The position numbers and the translations under genes were made by a program. This document shows, one piece after another, positions 18,425 to 26,583 of a DNA stretch of 32,451 nt. Each line of letters begins with the position of its first letter. Position 1 is the first letter of the stretch. The notes beneath the pieces were generated by a model. That model was not told where the DNA came from, ran no database searches, and saw nothing but the letters and a program-made list of their open reading frames with translations. The stretch comes from Verrucomicrobiota bacterium (GTDB taxonomy: Bacteria > Verrucomicrobiota > Verrucomicrobiia > Opitutales > Coraliomargaritaceae). The stretch covers positions 1 through 32,451 of the forward strand of contig JAACDB010000070.1 in the NCBI GenBank assembly GCA_009937095.1, in the 5' to 3' direction.

Positions 18425-18885
18425 GCGAGCCCCGCCTTGTTGATCGCTTTAAATTCAGCTGCCGTAACCGGTGTAATGGAAAGTCGGTTGCCCCGTTGTA
18501 AGACGCGCATTTCCGCCAAGGCAGGCATGGCTTTCATTGCTTCGAGCGTAACCATACGTGAAAAGGTCTCGCAGTAACGCACATCCACCAGAATCCAGCG
18601 CGGGTTTTCCGGATCACTTTTTGCATCATAATACTTCGACTTTTTATCAAAGGCGGTTGGATCGGGATAAGGATCACTGGCAACTTCCGCCAACCCGACA
18701 ATACCCGGTGGGTTGGTGTTGGAGTGATAAAATAAAACGGTATCACCCTTCTGCATGGCATCCCGCATGAAGTTACGCGCCTGATAGTTACGGACTCCAT
18801 CCCAAGGTTCCCGTTGACCCGGTCGAGCCTTTAAATCTGCCAGCGAAAAAACATCCGGCTCGGATTTCATCAACCAATAGCGCAT
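18421..18885 (-). CDS. EVE domain-containing protein
   Basis: This 154-residue single-domain protein belongs to the EVE family (PUA/YTH-like fold, related to thymocyte nuclear protein 1), thought to bind modified bases in RNA or DNA. Motifs visible: an N-terminal YWLMKSEPDVFSLADL, WDGVRNYQARNFMRDAMQKGD, VLFYHSN, GIVGLAEV, and the closing RVLQRGNRLSITPVT. Full family length. It lies just downstream of parB on the same strand (13-base gap to the parB full-frame stop), so it may be cotranscribed. The target is not shown by the sequence. Confidence 0.92.
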   Translation of the reverse strand: MRYWLMKSEPDVFSLADLKARPGQREPWDGVRNYQARNFMRDAMQKGDTVLFYHSNTNPPGIVGLAEVASDPYPDPTAFDKKSKYYDAKSDPENPRWILVDVRYCETFSRMVTLEAMKAMPALAEMRVLQRGNRLSITPVTAAEFKAINKAGLA

Positions 18886-18898
18886 GACAAAAGCGGCT

Positions 18899-19876
18899 TT
18901 AGCGTTTCAGCCCGAGTTGTTCAAGAATGCGGTCCAGGTCGTCATTGCCGGCATATTCAATGGTAAGTTTACCGCGCTTCACACCGTGTTACACGGTAAC
19001 ATTCGCATTCAAATGCCCGGCAAGGCGTTTCTCCAAATCGCGGATAGCAGTCGCCTCAGCGGTGGTGAGTTGGTTGCCGGGCTTGCCGGATCCGCCTTTT
19101 TTGTTTTTCAAGCGGCGCACCTCCTGCTCGGCCTCGCGCACGCTCATCCCGGTTTCAATAACCCGCCGCGCCAGCAAACTGCGCTGAGCTGCGTCCTCGA
19201 TGCCAAGCAAAACCTTGGCATGCCCCGTGGAAAGCAAACGCCGACTCAAGAAACCTTGAATTTCGCCGCTGAGCGTTAATAGCCGCAAAGCATTGGCAAT
19301 AGCGGCACGACTTTTACCCACTCGTTTGGCCGTTGCTTCTTGAGTGAGGTCGAAATCACGAATCAAGCTGGCATAGGCACTGGCCTCGTCCATAGGATTC
19401 AAATTCTCGCGCTGGATATTCTCGATTAAGGCAAGCGCGGCAGACGAAGCGTCGCTTACTTCCATAACACGCGCCGGGATCCTCGAACGTTTGAGAAATT
19501 TAAAGGCCTGCAGGCGGCGCTCACCCGCAATTAATTCATATCCACTTCCCTTGGGACGCACGACAATCGGCTGTATCAAGCCCTCGGAACGAATGCTTTG
19601 GGCGAGATCCTCTACTTGTGGTTGGTTGATTTCGCGGCGCGGCTGGTGCGGATTGGAAACAATTCGGCTCAACTCAATATCCTGAAAACCGGACTCTTTT
19701 TCCGGAGTAGCGGTTTTTGCACTACCGGCCTTGACGGAAGCAGTTGATTGCTTGGGCTTCGTGGCCGTCTTTGTTTTTGCGACGGGCTTTGAGGTTTCGG
19801 ATTTGGAAACCGCGGTTCCTGCACCGGCGATGAGGCCGCCGAGTCCGCGGCCGAGTCTACTTTTGTTACTGGACAT
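18899..19876 (-). pseudogene. parB: Chromosome-partitioning protein ParB, interrupted by an in-frame stop
   Basis: ParB is the CTPase clamp that loads at parS and drives origin segregation with ParA. The frame starts LGRGLGGLI, followed by a Lys/Thr/Ala-rich linker. The ParB core then shows NPHQPRREINQPQVEDLA, the CTP-binding GERRLQAFKFLK, ENIQRENLNPMDEA, and a helix-turn-helix with GKSRAAIANALRLLTL and TGHAKVLLGI. After HLNANVTV a TAA (18991-18989) stops translation at 295 residues. The same frame continues with HGVKRGKLTIEYAGNDDLDRILEQLGLKR-like sequence to a normal TAA at 18899, which is the typical ParB C-terminal dimerisation end. A single base change would explain the stop. The start codon overlaps the LysM-gene stop. 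No parA or parS is seen. Confidence 0.9.
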
Positions 19877-20478
19877 TAGGGTTGGGCTATCGGGATAAAA
19901 ATGGACTGCCCCACCCGTAAATCACGCGAGGGGTTGGCAATTTTGTTGGCATTTTGAATATCCTTGATGGTCGAGCCATGCTCGCGGGCAATCTTGGTAA
20001 GGGTATCGCCCGAGCGCACCGTGTAGGTCACTCCGGTCTGAGGATAATCTTCGGTAAAGCGCACCTTGGAGGCGATCTTTGGTTGCCTCGACACCGCCTT
20101 GGAAACGCTCTCTAAGGCATTCTGCATCTGGCTGGCAAGGGAATCCATTTGCCGTTTCACACTGGCCATGATGGCCTGCTCCTTAAGATTGTCAGCCCGT
20201 TCAAATTCACGGCGCAGGTTTTGCAAGGAAGCCGCCAGTTGGGCCATCTGTTGCTGAGTGGAAGAGGAATTCAAGGCCGATCGAAGGCTTTCATTTTCGC
20301 GGCGCAATTGCTCCACTTCCAACAGTAAGGCACGCACCTCTTTTTGCATACTCGCCATGTCCTGCTTGAGATCAGCCACTGCAACGCGAACCGAATCCGC
20401 AGCCTCCACAGGTTGCAGCGCAAGGAAGGTACTGAAGACCGATACCATAAGCATATTAAAGTAGATTTGCCGCTGCAT
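19876..20478 (-). CDS. Exported LysM-domain protein with coiled coil
   Basis: This 200-residue protein has a signal-type hydrophobic start (QIYFNMLMVSVFSTFLAL, cleavage near VEAA). A long Leu/Glu/Gln coiled coil follows (about 30-120), and a C-terminal LysM domain (about 150-198) has YTVRSGDTLTKIAREHG and IFIPIAQP. LysM domains bind peptidoglycan, so it is probably a periplasmic wall-bound protein. The ATG at 20478 gives the best signal peptide; the frame also opens at a TTG six codons earlier. Its stop TAA overlaps the parB ATG. The architecture resembles tail-end accessory proteins of cell-envelope operons, but no specific function is shown. Confidence 0.85.
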   Translation of the reverse strand: MQRQIYFNMLMVSVFSTFLALQPVEAADSVRVAVADLKQDMASMQKEVRALLLEVEQLRRENESLRSALNSSSTQQQMAQLAASLQNLRREFERADNLKEQAIMASVKRQMDSLASQMQNALESVSKAVSRQPKIASKVRFTEDYPQTGVTYTVRSGDTLTKIAREHGSTIKDIQNANKIANPSRDLRVGQSIFIPIAQP

Positions 20479-20574
20479 GCCCTTAGAATTTAACAAGCGC
20501 GGGGAATGTCAAAGCCAGAAACACTTCACAGTTGTGTATTGCGCTCGATGCGCCGGAGTGCATAGCCTCTGTCC

Positions 20575-21402
20575 ATGGCAAGCGAACGAACATACTGGAT
20601 TCATGACCTCAGTCCTTTTCTGCTTCGCTTTCCCGAAAACCCGCTGGGTCTGGAAGGTATTCGATATTATGGACTCTCGTACCTGCTTGGCTTCGTCGGG
20701 GCATGGTGGTTGTTACGTTGCTACAACGCCCGCGGGCGATTCACTATAGATGCCGAGACTCGCGGCAACCTCATGACCAGCCTCATACTGGGGGTCTTGA
20801 TTGGTGGACGCCTCGGCTATATGCTCCTCTATGATTTTGCGGCATTTGTAGCAAACCCCCTGCTTTTTTTCCGAGTCGATCAGGGGGGCATGGCAAGCCA
20901 TGGCGGGATGCTGGGCGTATTCGTCGCTCTCCTTTGGTTTGCCCGAAAGCGTTACCGCTTTATGGAATTGAGCGATGTTATTGTGACCCTCGCGCCGCTG
21001 GGAATATGCTTCGGGCGCATCGCAAATTTTATCAATGGCGACCTCTGGGGACGCGTGAGTAATGTAAGTTGGGCGGTCATTTTTCCTACCAGCCCCACGG
21101 TTTTTAACCCTGTTACCGGTGTCTTCGCACCAGAACCGCGCCATCCCTAGCAACTGTATCAAGCCCTGCTTGAAGGAGCCCTTCTCTTTGTCTACCTGCA
21201 GTGGCGCTTTTGGAAAAAACGCCCGCCAGCTGGGCAGCTCGGCGGTGAATTTCTCATCGGCTATGGCATCCTTCGCGTCATTGGAGAATGCTTCCGCGAA
21301 CCCGATGCCGGCCTCCTCTTTGGTATGAGTCGGGGGCAGTTCTATTCGCTCTTTCTGGTTTTCGCAGGAATCCTCGTCATTCGCTACGTTCGCCGCAAGT
21401 AG
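20575..21402 (+). pseudogene. lgt: Prolipoprotein diacylglyceryl transferase Lgt, interrupted by an in-frame stop
   Basis: Lgt transfers diacylglycerol to the lipobox cysteine, the first step of lipoprotein maturation. The frame shows the Lgt membrane pattern: IRYYGLSYLLGFVGAWWLL, LIGGRLGYMLLYD, QGGMASHGGMLGV with the essential His, and the signature GRIANFINGDLWGR. After EPRHP comes TAG (21148-21150), exactly where the family has Ser in RHPSQLYQA. The same frame continues QLYQALLEGALLF, FLIGYGILRVIGECFREPD and MSRGQFYSLFLVF to a normal TAG at 21402. The first 191 residues alone would lack the last membrane segments and the conserved FREPD arginine. TCG to TAG is a one-base change. The gene is divergent from the LysM gene and ends directly beside the usp stop. 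Confidence 0.92.
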
Positions 21403-22248
21403 TCAGCGAAAACACAGCACGGGCACATGGCAGGAGCGCAGTAGTTCGGTCGTGGTGCTTCCTATGAGCAATTCCCGAATCCGACTGTGGCCATAAGCGC
21501 CTACCAGAAGGAGATCCACTTTGGCGTCTTTCACATAATCAGCAATGGCAAGCTCAACCTCGCCGCTCAGTAATGGCGAAACCGGGTGCACGCCCGCTGC
21601 CTCAAGGCTTGCCTTGGCGTCCGACAAACACTGCACCGCTTCTTTTTCCAGAGGTCCCTCTGCCACCGAAAGCAAATGGATTTCCAATGATTTAAATGGC
21701 GCTTGCTTTGCGACAAATGCCAAGGCTCGACAGGTACTCTCCCCTCCGTCGAAGGCAATTGCGAGCCGCTGGATCGGCGTAAAGGAGCGGCTTGTCACAA
21801 GGCAGGGCGTATCGGTCGCCCGTACAACCCGTTCGAGCATGGAACCAATATGTTCTTTGGCGAACTGTGCATGCTCGCCACGCTTACCCAATAAAATCAA
21901 ATCTGCCTGCTCCTCATATTTACTGATCCAATCAACCAGTAATCCAGTCTCGTGATGATAGCTCACCCGTTCGGTCAAACCCTCTGCCTCAAAAACTTGC
22001 ATCGCTTGATCCCGGATGAACTCTGATTTTAAGCGTTCTATTTCGTGCATCTGGGCAATCATTCCATCGTAGGGTTGAATCCCAAGACTCCCGCTGAAAT
22101 CCAACACCGCAGGGACTTCAAATTGCCGCAGGTCACTCACATACAACAAATTAATGGTAAGATTCCCGTTTTTTGCCAACCACGCCCCGTAACGGCACGC
22201 CTCCATACTGTAGGCAGAACCATCCGTGCATATCAGGATTCTATTCAT
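21403..22248 (-). CDS. Universal stress protein, tandem UspA domains
   Basis: This 281-residue cytoplasmic protein has two UspA folds. Domain 1 (about 1-152) starts NRILICTDGSAYSMEACRYG and has GKRGEHAQFAKEHIGSMLERV. Domain 2 (about 158-281) starts LAIAFDGGESTCRAL and ends with the ATP-binding pattern GAYGHSRIRELLIGSTTTELL. Tandem Usp proteins of this length are linked in other bacteria to stress survival and are often ATP-binding. The stop lies one base after the lgt stop codon on the other strand, so the two genes abut with no terminator space. The upstream gap to glgC is 91 bases. Confidence 0.93.
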   Translation of the reverse strand: MNRILICTDGSAYSMEACRYGAWLAKNGNLTINLLYVSDLRQFEVPAVLDFSGSLGIQPYDGMIAQMHEIERLKSEFIRDQAMQVFEAEGLTERVSYHHETGLLVDWISKYEEQADLILLGKRGEHAQFAKEHIGSMLERVVRATDTPCLVTSRSFTPIQRLAIAFDGGESTCRALAFVAKQAPFKSLEIHLLSVAEGPLEKEAVQCLSDAKASLEAAGVHPVSPLLSGEVELAIADYVKDAKVDLLLVGAYGHSRIRELLIGSTTTELLRSCHVPVLCFR

Positions 22249-22339
22249 ATATTTTACTTTCTACAAAATAAAGCATAAAGCAGGGCTGCTTACTTGGAAA
22301 GTAAATTTTATAACGGTACGATTAGCCTATTGAAAGAGG

Positions 22340-23638
22340 CTACTTGGCCTGCATCACAAAGCCATCCGGAACCACGACATCCTTGCAAACCACAAGCACC
22401 CCATCACGAATTGCTATATCGACACCATCCCCGAAATTGTCCGGCAGACCCTCGGGATCCAGGATTACGTCATTCCCAATGCGCACGTTCTTGTCGATAA
22501 TCGCATTTTTTATCAGGCAATTTTGTCCAACCCCCGTATCAGGTCGCTGTAACCGGCGATTTTCCACCATCGCATCGAGCGATTCATAGGCATCCGCTCC
22601 CATCATCACCACATTTTCAAGCGTCGATGCATCCCGCACCACCGAGCGTATTCCCAATGAGCAGCGATTCAATCGTGCACTGGAAACAATCGAACCATCC
22701 CCGATCACCGCTCGCTCGATAAAGGAACCGTGTATCTTGCTTGCCGGCAAATAACGCGCTCGGGTATAGATCCGGGCCTCCTCGTCAAAAAAGTTAAAGG
22801 GCGGAACCGCATCCGTCAGTCGGAGGTTCGCCTCAAAGAAAGCCTTCACCGTCCCGATGTCCTCCCAATAGTCATCAAAGACGTAACTCTGCATCTTAAC
22901 CTTACCTAATAGGCCCGGGATAATTTCTTTACCAAAATCAGTGGTGTCTGAGTTAAGCGCCTCTTTTAAAGTCTTGGCATTGAAAACATAGATTCCCATG
23001 GAAGCCAGGCAGTAGTCTGCCTCACCGGGATCCGACATCCGCTTGCGCACGCTTTCTCCTACCTTCAAGCTGTCAATCACCGCACTATCCTTTGGCTTTT
23101 CCACAAATTCCGTAATCTCCAAATGGTCATCAATCCGCATCAAGCCCAATTCAGGCGCCTCTGCCAATCCCACCGGCTTGGCAGTGATAGTGACTTCCGC
23201 ACCAGTGGCATCGTGCTCCGCCACAACTGCCTGCAAGTCCATCCGGTACAATTGATCACCCGACAAAATGACATAAAGGTCATTGTCATCAGTGGCACCG
23301 AAATGATGGATGTTTTGTCGAACCGCATCCGCCGTTCCCTGATACCAACTATCCCCTTGCTGTGTCTGTTCCGCCGACAAAATATCGACACAGCCATTTG
23401 AGAAAGGATCAAATTTATAGGATTCTTGAATGTGACGGTGCAATGATGCGGTATTAAACTGCGTCAAAACATAAATCTGATTCATCCCCGCATTAAGACA
23501 GTTACTGATGGGAATATCCACCAAACGGTATTTACCGGCAAGCGGCACCGCCGGCTTGCAACGCTCTTGAGTCAGTGGAACCAAGCGAGTTCCACGTCCT
23601 CCACCCATAATTATGCAAATAATTCGACGCTTTTTCAT
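22340..23638 (-). CDS. glgC: Glucose-1-phosphate adenylyltransferase
   Basis: GlgC makes ADP-glucose from glucose 1-phosphate and ATP, the committed step of bacterial glycogen synthesis. The 432-residue protein has the nucleotidyl-transferase motif IMGGGRGTRLVPLT, KPAVPLAGKYRLVDIPISNC, SGDQLYRMDL, VEKPKD, YVFDDYWEDIGTV and FNFFDEEARIYTR, followed by a C-terminal left-handed beta-helix (ERAVIGDGSIV, LIKNAIIDKNVRIG). The start is the ATG at 23638, with a good ribosome site (GGGGA, about six bases upstream); a TTG four codons earlier is less likely. It is divergent from glmS across only 71 bases. Confidence 0.96.
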   Translation of the reverse strand: MKKRRIICIIMGGGRGTRLVPLTQERCKPAVPLAGKYRLVDIPISNCLNAGMNQIYVLTQFNTASLHRHIQESYKFDPFSNGCVDILSAEQTQQGDSWYQGTADAVRQNIHHFGATDDNDLYVILSGDQLYRMDLQAVVAEHDATGAEVTITAKPVGLAEAPELGLMRIDDHLEITEFVEKPKDSAVIDSLKVGESVRKRMSDPGEADYCLASMGIYVFNAKTLKEALNSDTTDFGKEIIPGLLGKVKMQSYVFDDYWEDIGTVKAFFEANLRLTDAVPPFNFFDEEARIYTRARYLPASKIHGSFIERAVIGDGSIVSSARLNRCSLGIRSVVRDASTLENVVMMGADAYESLDAMVENRRLQRPDTGVGQNCLIKNAIIDKNVRIGNDVILDPEGLPDNFGDGVDIAIRDGVLVVCKDVVVPDGFVMQAK

Positions 23639-23709
23639 AGATTTCCCCAAGTTTTGAGCTAAATGAATAGTCTTGATTCATAACCGCTCTGCGTGCTGTG
23701 TAAAACCTT

Positions 23710-25557
23710 ATGTGCGGAATAGTTGGTTATATTGGTAAGGATCGCGCCGCCAGCGTTATGCTGGACGGACTCAAACGTCTGGAATACCGGGGTTACGATT
23801 CCTCGGGCATGGCGACCTACCGTGACGGTGCGCTCCAGTCCATCCGCCGTACCGGTCGCGTCGCAGAATTGGAGTCTGCCGTCGGTGAAGACCTCGGTGG
23901 AGAACTCGGCATCAGCCACACCCGCTGGGCCACCCACGGCGATGTCACCGAAGCCAACGCCCACCCCCATACCAGTAGTGACGACACCATTGCCATCGTT
24001 CACAACGGCGTCATTGAAAATCACCTCGGCATGAAGAACTTCCTTACCGGGAAGGGCTATACCTTCAAATCCGACACCGACACCGAAGCCCTTGCCAACC
24101 TCATCGCCTACCATTACGCCAAAGAACCCGAAACCAAAGGCAAGAACCGCTTCCTCGAATCCGTCCGCAAAAGCCTCACCCACGTAGAGGGCACCTTTGG
24201 CATTGCCGTAATTTGCAAAGATAACCCCGATGAACTCATTGGCGCCCGTCGCGGCTCTCCCCTCATTGTAGGCCTCGGCAAGGGTGAGAACCTCCTCGCC
24301 TCCGATGTCAGCGCCCTCACCCACTGCACCACCAACGTCGTTTACCTCAATGATAACGAAGTGGTGCATCTCCGTCCCGACGACTTCAACATCACCACCA
24401 TCACCAGCGCCAACGTTGAAGCCGTCATTCAACAAGTCGACTGGGACACCTCCGCCGCCGAACTGGGTGACTATACCAGTTTTATGGAAAAGGAGATCTT
24501 TGAACAGCCCGCTTCCCTCGAAAACGGTATGCGCGGACGCTTCTCCGACGACGGCAGCACCGCACTCTTCGGCGGCTTGAATCTATCCCCCCAGGAACTC
24601 CTCGGCGTCGACCGTATCCTTTTCCTCGCCTGCGGCACCGCATGGCACGCCTGCCTCGTCGCCGAATACCTCATCGAGCGCTTCGCCCGTATCCCCGTCG
24701 AAGTCGAATACGCCTCCGAATTCCGTTACCGCAACGCCCCGCTCGATAAAAACACCCTCGTCTTCGCCATCAGCCAATCCGGCGAAACCATCGACACCCT
24801 CGCCGCCCTCCGCGAAGCCAAACGCAAAGGCTTCCGTACCCTCGCCATCAACAACAGCGTCGGCTCCACCATCGCTCGCGAAACCGACGGCGGCATTTAC
24901 CAACACGCCGGCCCCGAAATCGGCGTCGCCTCCACCAAGGCCTTCACTTCCCAGATCATGCTCTGCGCCATGGTCGCCCTCTACCTCGGACGCCTCCGCG
25001 ACCTCAGCTTTACCGACGGCACTAAAATTGTAAAAGCCCTCAAAGCCCTACCCGATCAAGTCCGCGAAGTCCTCAAACAAAACGAAAAAATCGAGGCCAT
25101 TGCCAAAAAATACGCCCACTACGAAGACTGCCTCTTCCTCGGTCGCCAACTCATGTTTCCCATCGCCCTCGAAGGTGCCCTCAAACTTAAGGAAATTTCC
25201 TACATCCACGCCGAGGGCTACCCCGCCGCCGAAATGAAACACGGCCCCATCGCCCTCATCAGTAAGGACTGCCCCAGCGTCTTCCTCACGACCTCCGGTG
25301 AAATCTTTAAAAAGAGCCTCGCGAACATCCAAGAGGTCAAAGCCCGCAAAGGAGCCGTCATCTGCGTCGCCTCCGCAGACTGCGAACTCCCCGATGATCT
25401 CATCGACGAAGTCATCCGCGTGCCTGAATGCCATGAAATCGTGCAACCGATTCTCATGAGCATCCCCGTCCAGCTTCTCAGTTACCACATCGCCCTTCAG
25501 CGCGGTTGCGACGTCGACAAACCCCGCAACCTCGCCAAGTCGGTTACGGTGGAATAA
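23710..25557 (+). CDS. glmS: Glucosamine-fructose-6-phosphate aminotransferase (isomerizing)
   Basis: GlmS makes glucosamine 6-phosphate from fructose 6-phosphate and glutamine, the entry to peptidoglycan and lipid A precursors. The 615-residue protein has the N-terminal glutaminase domain with Cys at position 2 (MCGIVGYIG), LEYRGYDSSGMA and HTRWATHGDVTEANAHPH. Two SIS isomerase domains follow (LACGTAWHA, SQSGETIDTL, EGALKLKEISY, HAEGYPAAEMKHGPIALI), then the C-terminal PRNLAKSVTVE. Codon use is strikingly C-ending. I see no room for a glmS ribozyme upstream: only 71 bases separate it from glgC. The gene right after it is compositionally foreign. Confidence 0.98.
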   Translation: MCGIVGYIGKDRAASVMLDGLKRLEYRGYDSSGMATYRDGALQSIRRTGRVAELESAVGEDLGGELGISHTRWATHGDVTEANAHPHTSSDDTIAIVHNGVIENHLGMKNFLTGKGYTFKSDTDTEALANLIAYHYAKEPETKGKNRFLESVRKSLTHVEGTFGIAVICKDNPDELIGARRGSPLIVGLGKGENLLASDVSALTHCTTNVVYLNDNEVVHLRPDDFNITTITSANVEAVIQQVDWDTSAAELGDYTSFMEKEIFEQPASLENGMRGRFSDDGSTALFGGLNLSPQELLGVDRILFLACGTAWHACLVAEYLIERFARIPVEVEYASEFRYRNAPLDKNTLVFAISQSGETIDTLAALREAKRKGFRTLAINNSVGSTIARETDGGIYQHAGPEIGVASTKAFTSQIMLCAMVALYLGRLRDLSFTDGTKIVKALKALPDQVREVLKQNEKIEAIAKKYAHYEDCLFLGRQLMFPIALEGALKLKEISYIHAEGYPAAEMKHGPIALISKDCPSVFLTTSGEIFKKSLANIQEVKARKGAVICVASADCELPDDLIDEVIRVPECHEIVQPILMSIPVQLLSYHIALQRGCDVDKPRNLAKSVTVE

Positions 25558-25587
25558 GTACATTTATAACACCAACTCATTTATTAA

Positions 25588-26322
25588 ATGATATGGAATA
25601 ATTCAGATCCTCCTATTTTCCTTCAGAAAAATAAATTTTTTCAGTTTATATATTTGATTCGAAAGCTTTTTTTAACAAAGACCAAATCAAGCCACTTCTC
25701 TCAATTTGCAGAAGATGTCTCAATAAAACGTTTTTTTCAAAAAAAATATATCGGTACTTTTGTTGATGTTGGTTGTTTTCATCCAATAAAATATAATAAT
25801 ACATGGGAACTCTACAAGCGAGGATGGTCTGGAGTTAATATAGATATTGATCCTATTAAGATAAAAGGATTTGAAATGATAAGACCTAGGGACCACAACA
25901 TACCATCCGCAGTAGGTAGTAAAAGCGGTGAAATAGATTATTACACCAAAGGTTATTACTCACTTACTAATTCGACTAACGCAGAACTTTCCATCGAGAG
26001 AGGCATATATACAAAAAAAACTACAACTTGTAGAAAATTAGATGATATCTTAGCAGCAAGTCCTCTTCATAATCAACAAATTGACTTTTTAACAATAGAT
26101 GCAGAGGGCAATGACTACGATATTCTAAAATCTTTGAATTTTAAAATATACAAACCTATCGTTATTGCTGTAGAGACAAATGAAAATTTCTTACAAGATG
26201 TAGCTGAAACTAATGAGTTTAAGTTTCTGAAAAATCATGGATATGACCTTGTCGCTTGGTGTGGCATGACAATAATATTCTATAATAAGGAATTTTCTAA
26301 AGATATCGGTTGCCTACGATAA
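25588..26322 (+). CDS. FkbM-type SAM-dependent methyltransferase, AT-rich and probably transferred
   Basis: This 244-residue protein has the FkbM-family pattern: FVDVGCFHPIKYNNTWELYKRGWSG (SAM-binding start near residue 58), VNIDIDP, a TCRKLDDIL segment, IDFLTIDAEGNDYDILKSLNF and a C-terminal WCGMTIIFYN. Family members O-methylate sugars or polyketides; surface-glycan tailoring is the likeliest use here, by inference. Base use is unlike the neighbours: the line 25741-25800 has 13 G+C in 60, against 39 in 60 for 24781-24840 in glmS. It starts 30 bases after glmS and stands alone, with no glycosyltransferase beside it. Confidence 0.82.
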   Translation: MIWNNSDPPIFLQKNKFFQFIYLIRKLFLTKTKSSHFSQFAEDVSIKRFFQKKYIGTFVDVGCFHPIKYNNTWELYKRGWSGVNIDIDPIKIKGFEMIRPRDHNIPSAVGSKSGEIDYYTKGYYSLTNSTNAELSIERGIYTKKTTTCRKLDDILAASPLHNQQIDFLTIDAEGNDYDILKSLNFKIYKPIVIAVETNENFLQDVAETNEFKFLKNHGYDLVAWCGMTIIFYNKEFSKDIGCLR

Positions 26323-26583
26323 CCGTTTAAATTAAAAATTAATAAGTAATCAAAATACATTAACCCTAACCGAGAGAACTATTTAGATACCATATACACG
26401 AAAATCCAATCCGTCACCGTCGAGTAGAAACTGGTAACAAAAAACCCGAGAAACACCGCTGTTTAAACCATTTTATCCGTTCTCCTAAAATTTTACATTT
26501 TAAATACTTGTATTTTTATTAAAGGTTTTATACCTTATTTTAAGTAAGTTACTTTAACTATAAGTAATTTATGGTTTAATACC
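26323..26583. other. AT-rich gap between the FkbM gene and the small exported gene
   Basis: I see no coding region or RNA gene here. The gap continues the AT-rich composition of the preceding gene. Near its right end are two short palindromes: AAGTAA-G-TTACTT at 26542-26554 and ATGGT-TTAAT-ACCAT at 26571-26585, the second covering the first bases of the next start codon. They could be regulator sites for that gene, but AT-rich sequence also gives such repeats by chance. Confidence 0.4.

Noticed and set aside
18983-18997. Palindrome at the parB stop as a parS site
   Set aside because: ACCGTGTTACACGGT does not resemble the parS consensus (TGTTTCACGTGAAACA). No parS-like sequence was noticed elsewhere in the window.
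18899-21402. Stop-codon reassignment (alternative genetic code)
   Set aside because: TAA, TAG and TGA all end intact genes at the expected places in the window, so a general recoding does not fit.
22323-22342. TAGCCT/AGGCTA hairpin at the glgC stop as a terminator
   Set aside because: The stem is only 6 bp with an 8-base loop and no T run follows on the minus strand.
23639-23709. glmS ribozyme or riboswitch
   Set aside because: The gap between glgC and glmS is 71 bases, too short for the ribozyme, and no matching core is seen.
23659-24435. Long minus-strand open frame opposite glmS (258 codons)
   Set aside because: It is a mirror of the C-ending codons of glmS and gives Gly/Val-rich low-complexity sequence with no family motif. 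glmS is unquestionable on the other strand. The frame at 25048-25563 is rejected for the same reason.
25558-25620. Tn7-type transposon end behind glmS
   Set aside because: No TGTGGG-type terminus, repeated 22-bp sites or transposase genes are visible, so only the location is suggestive.
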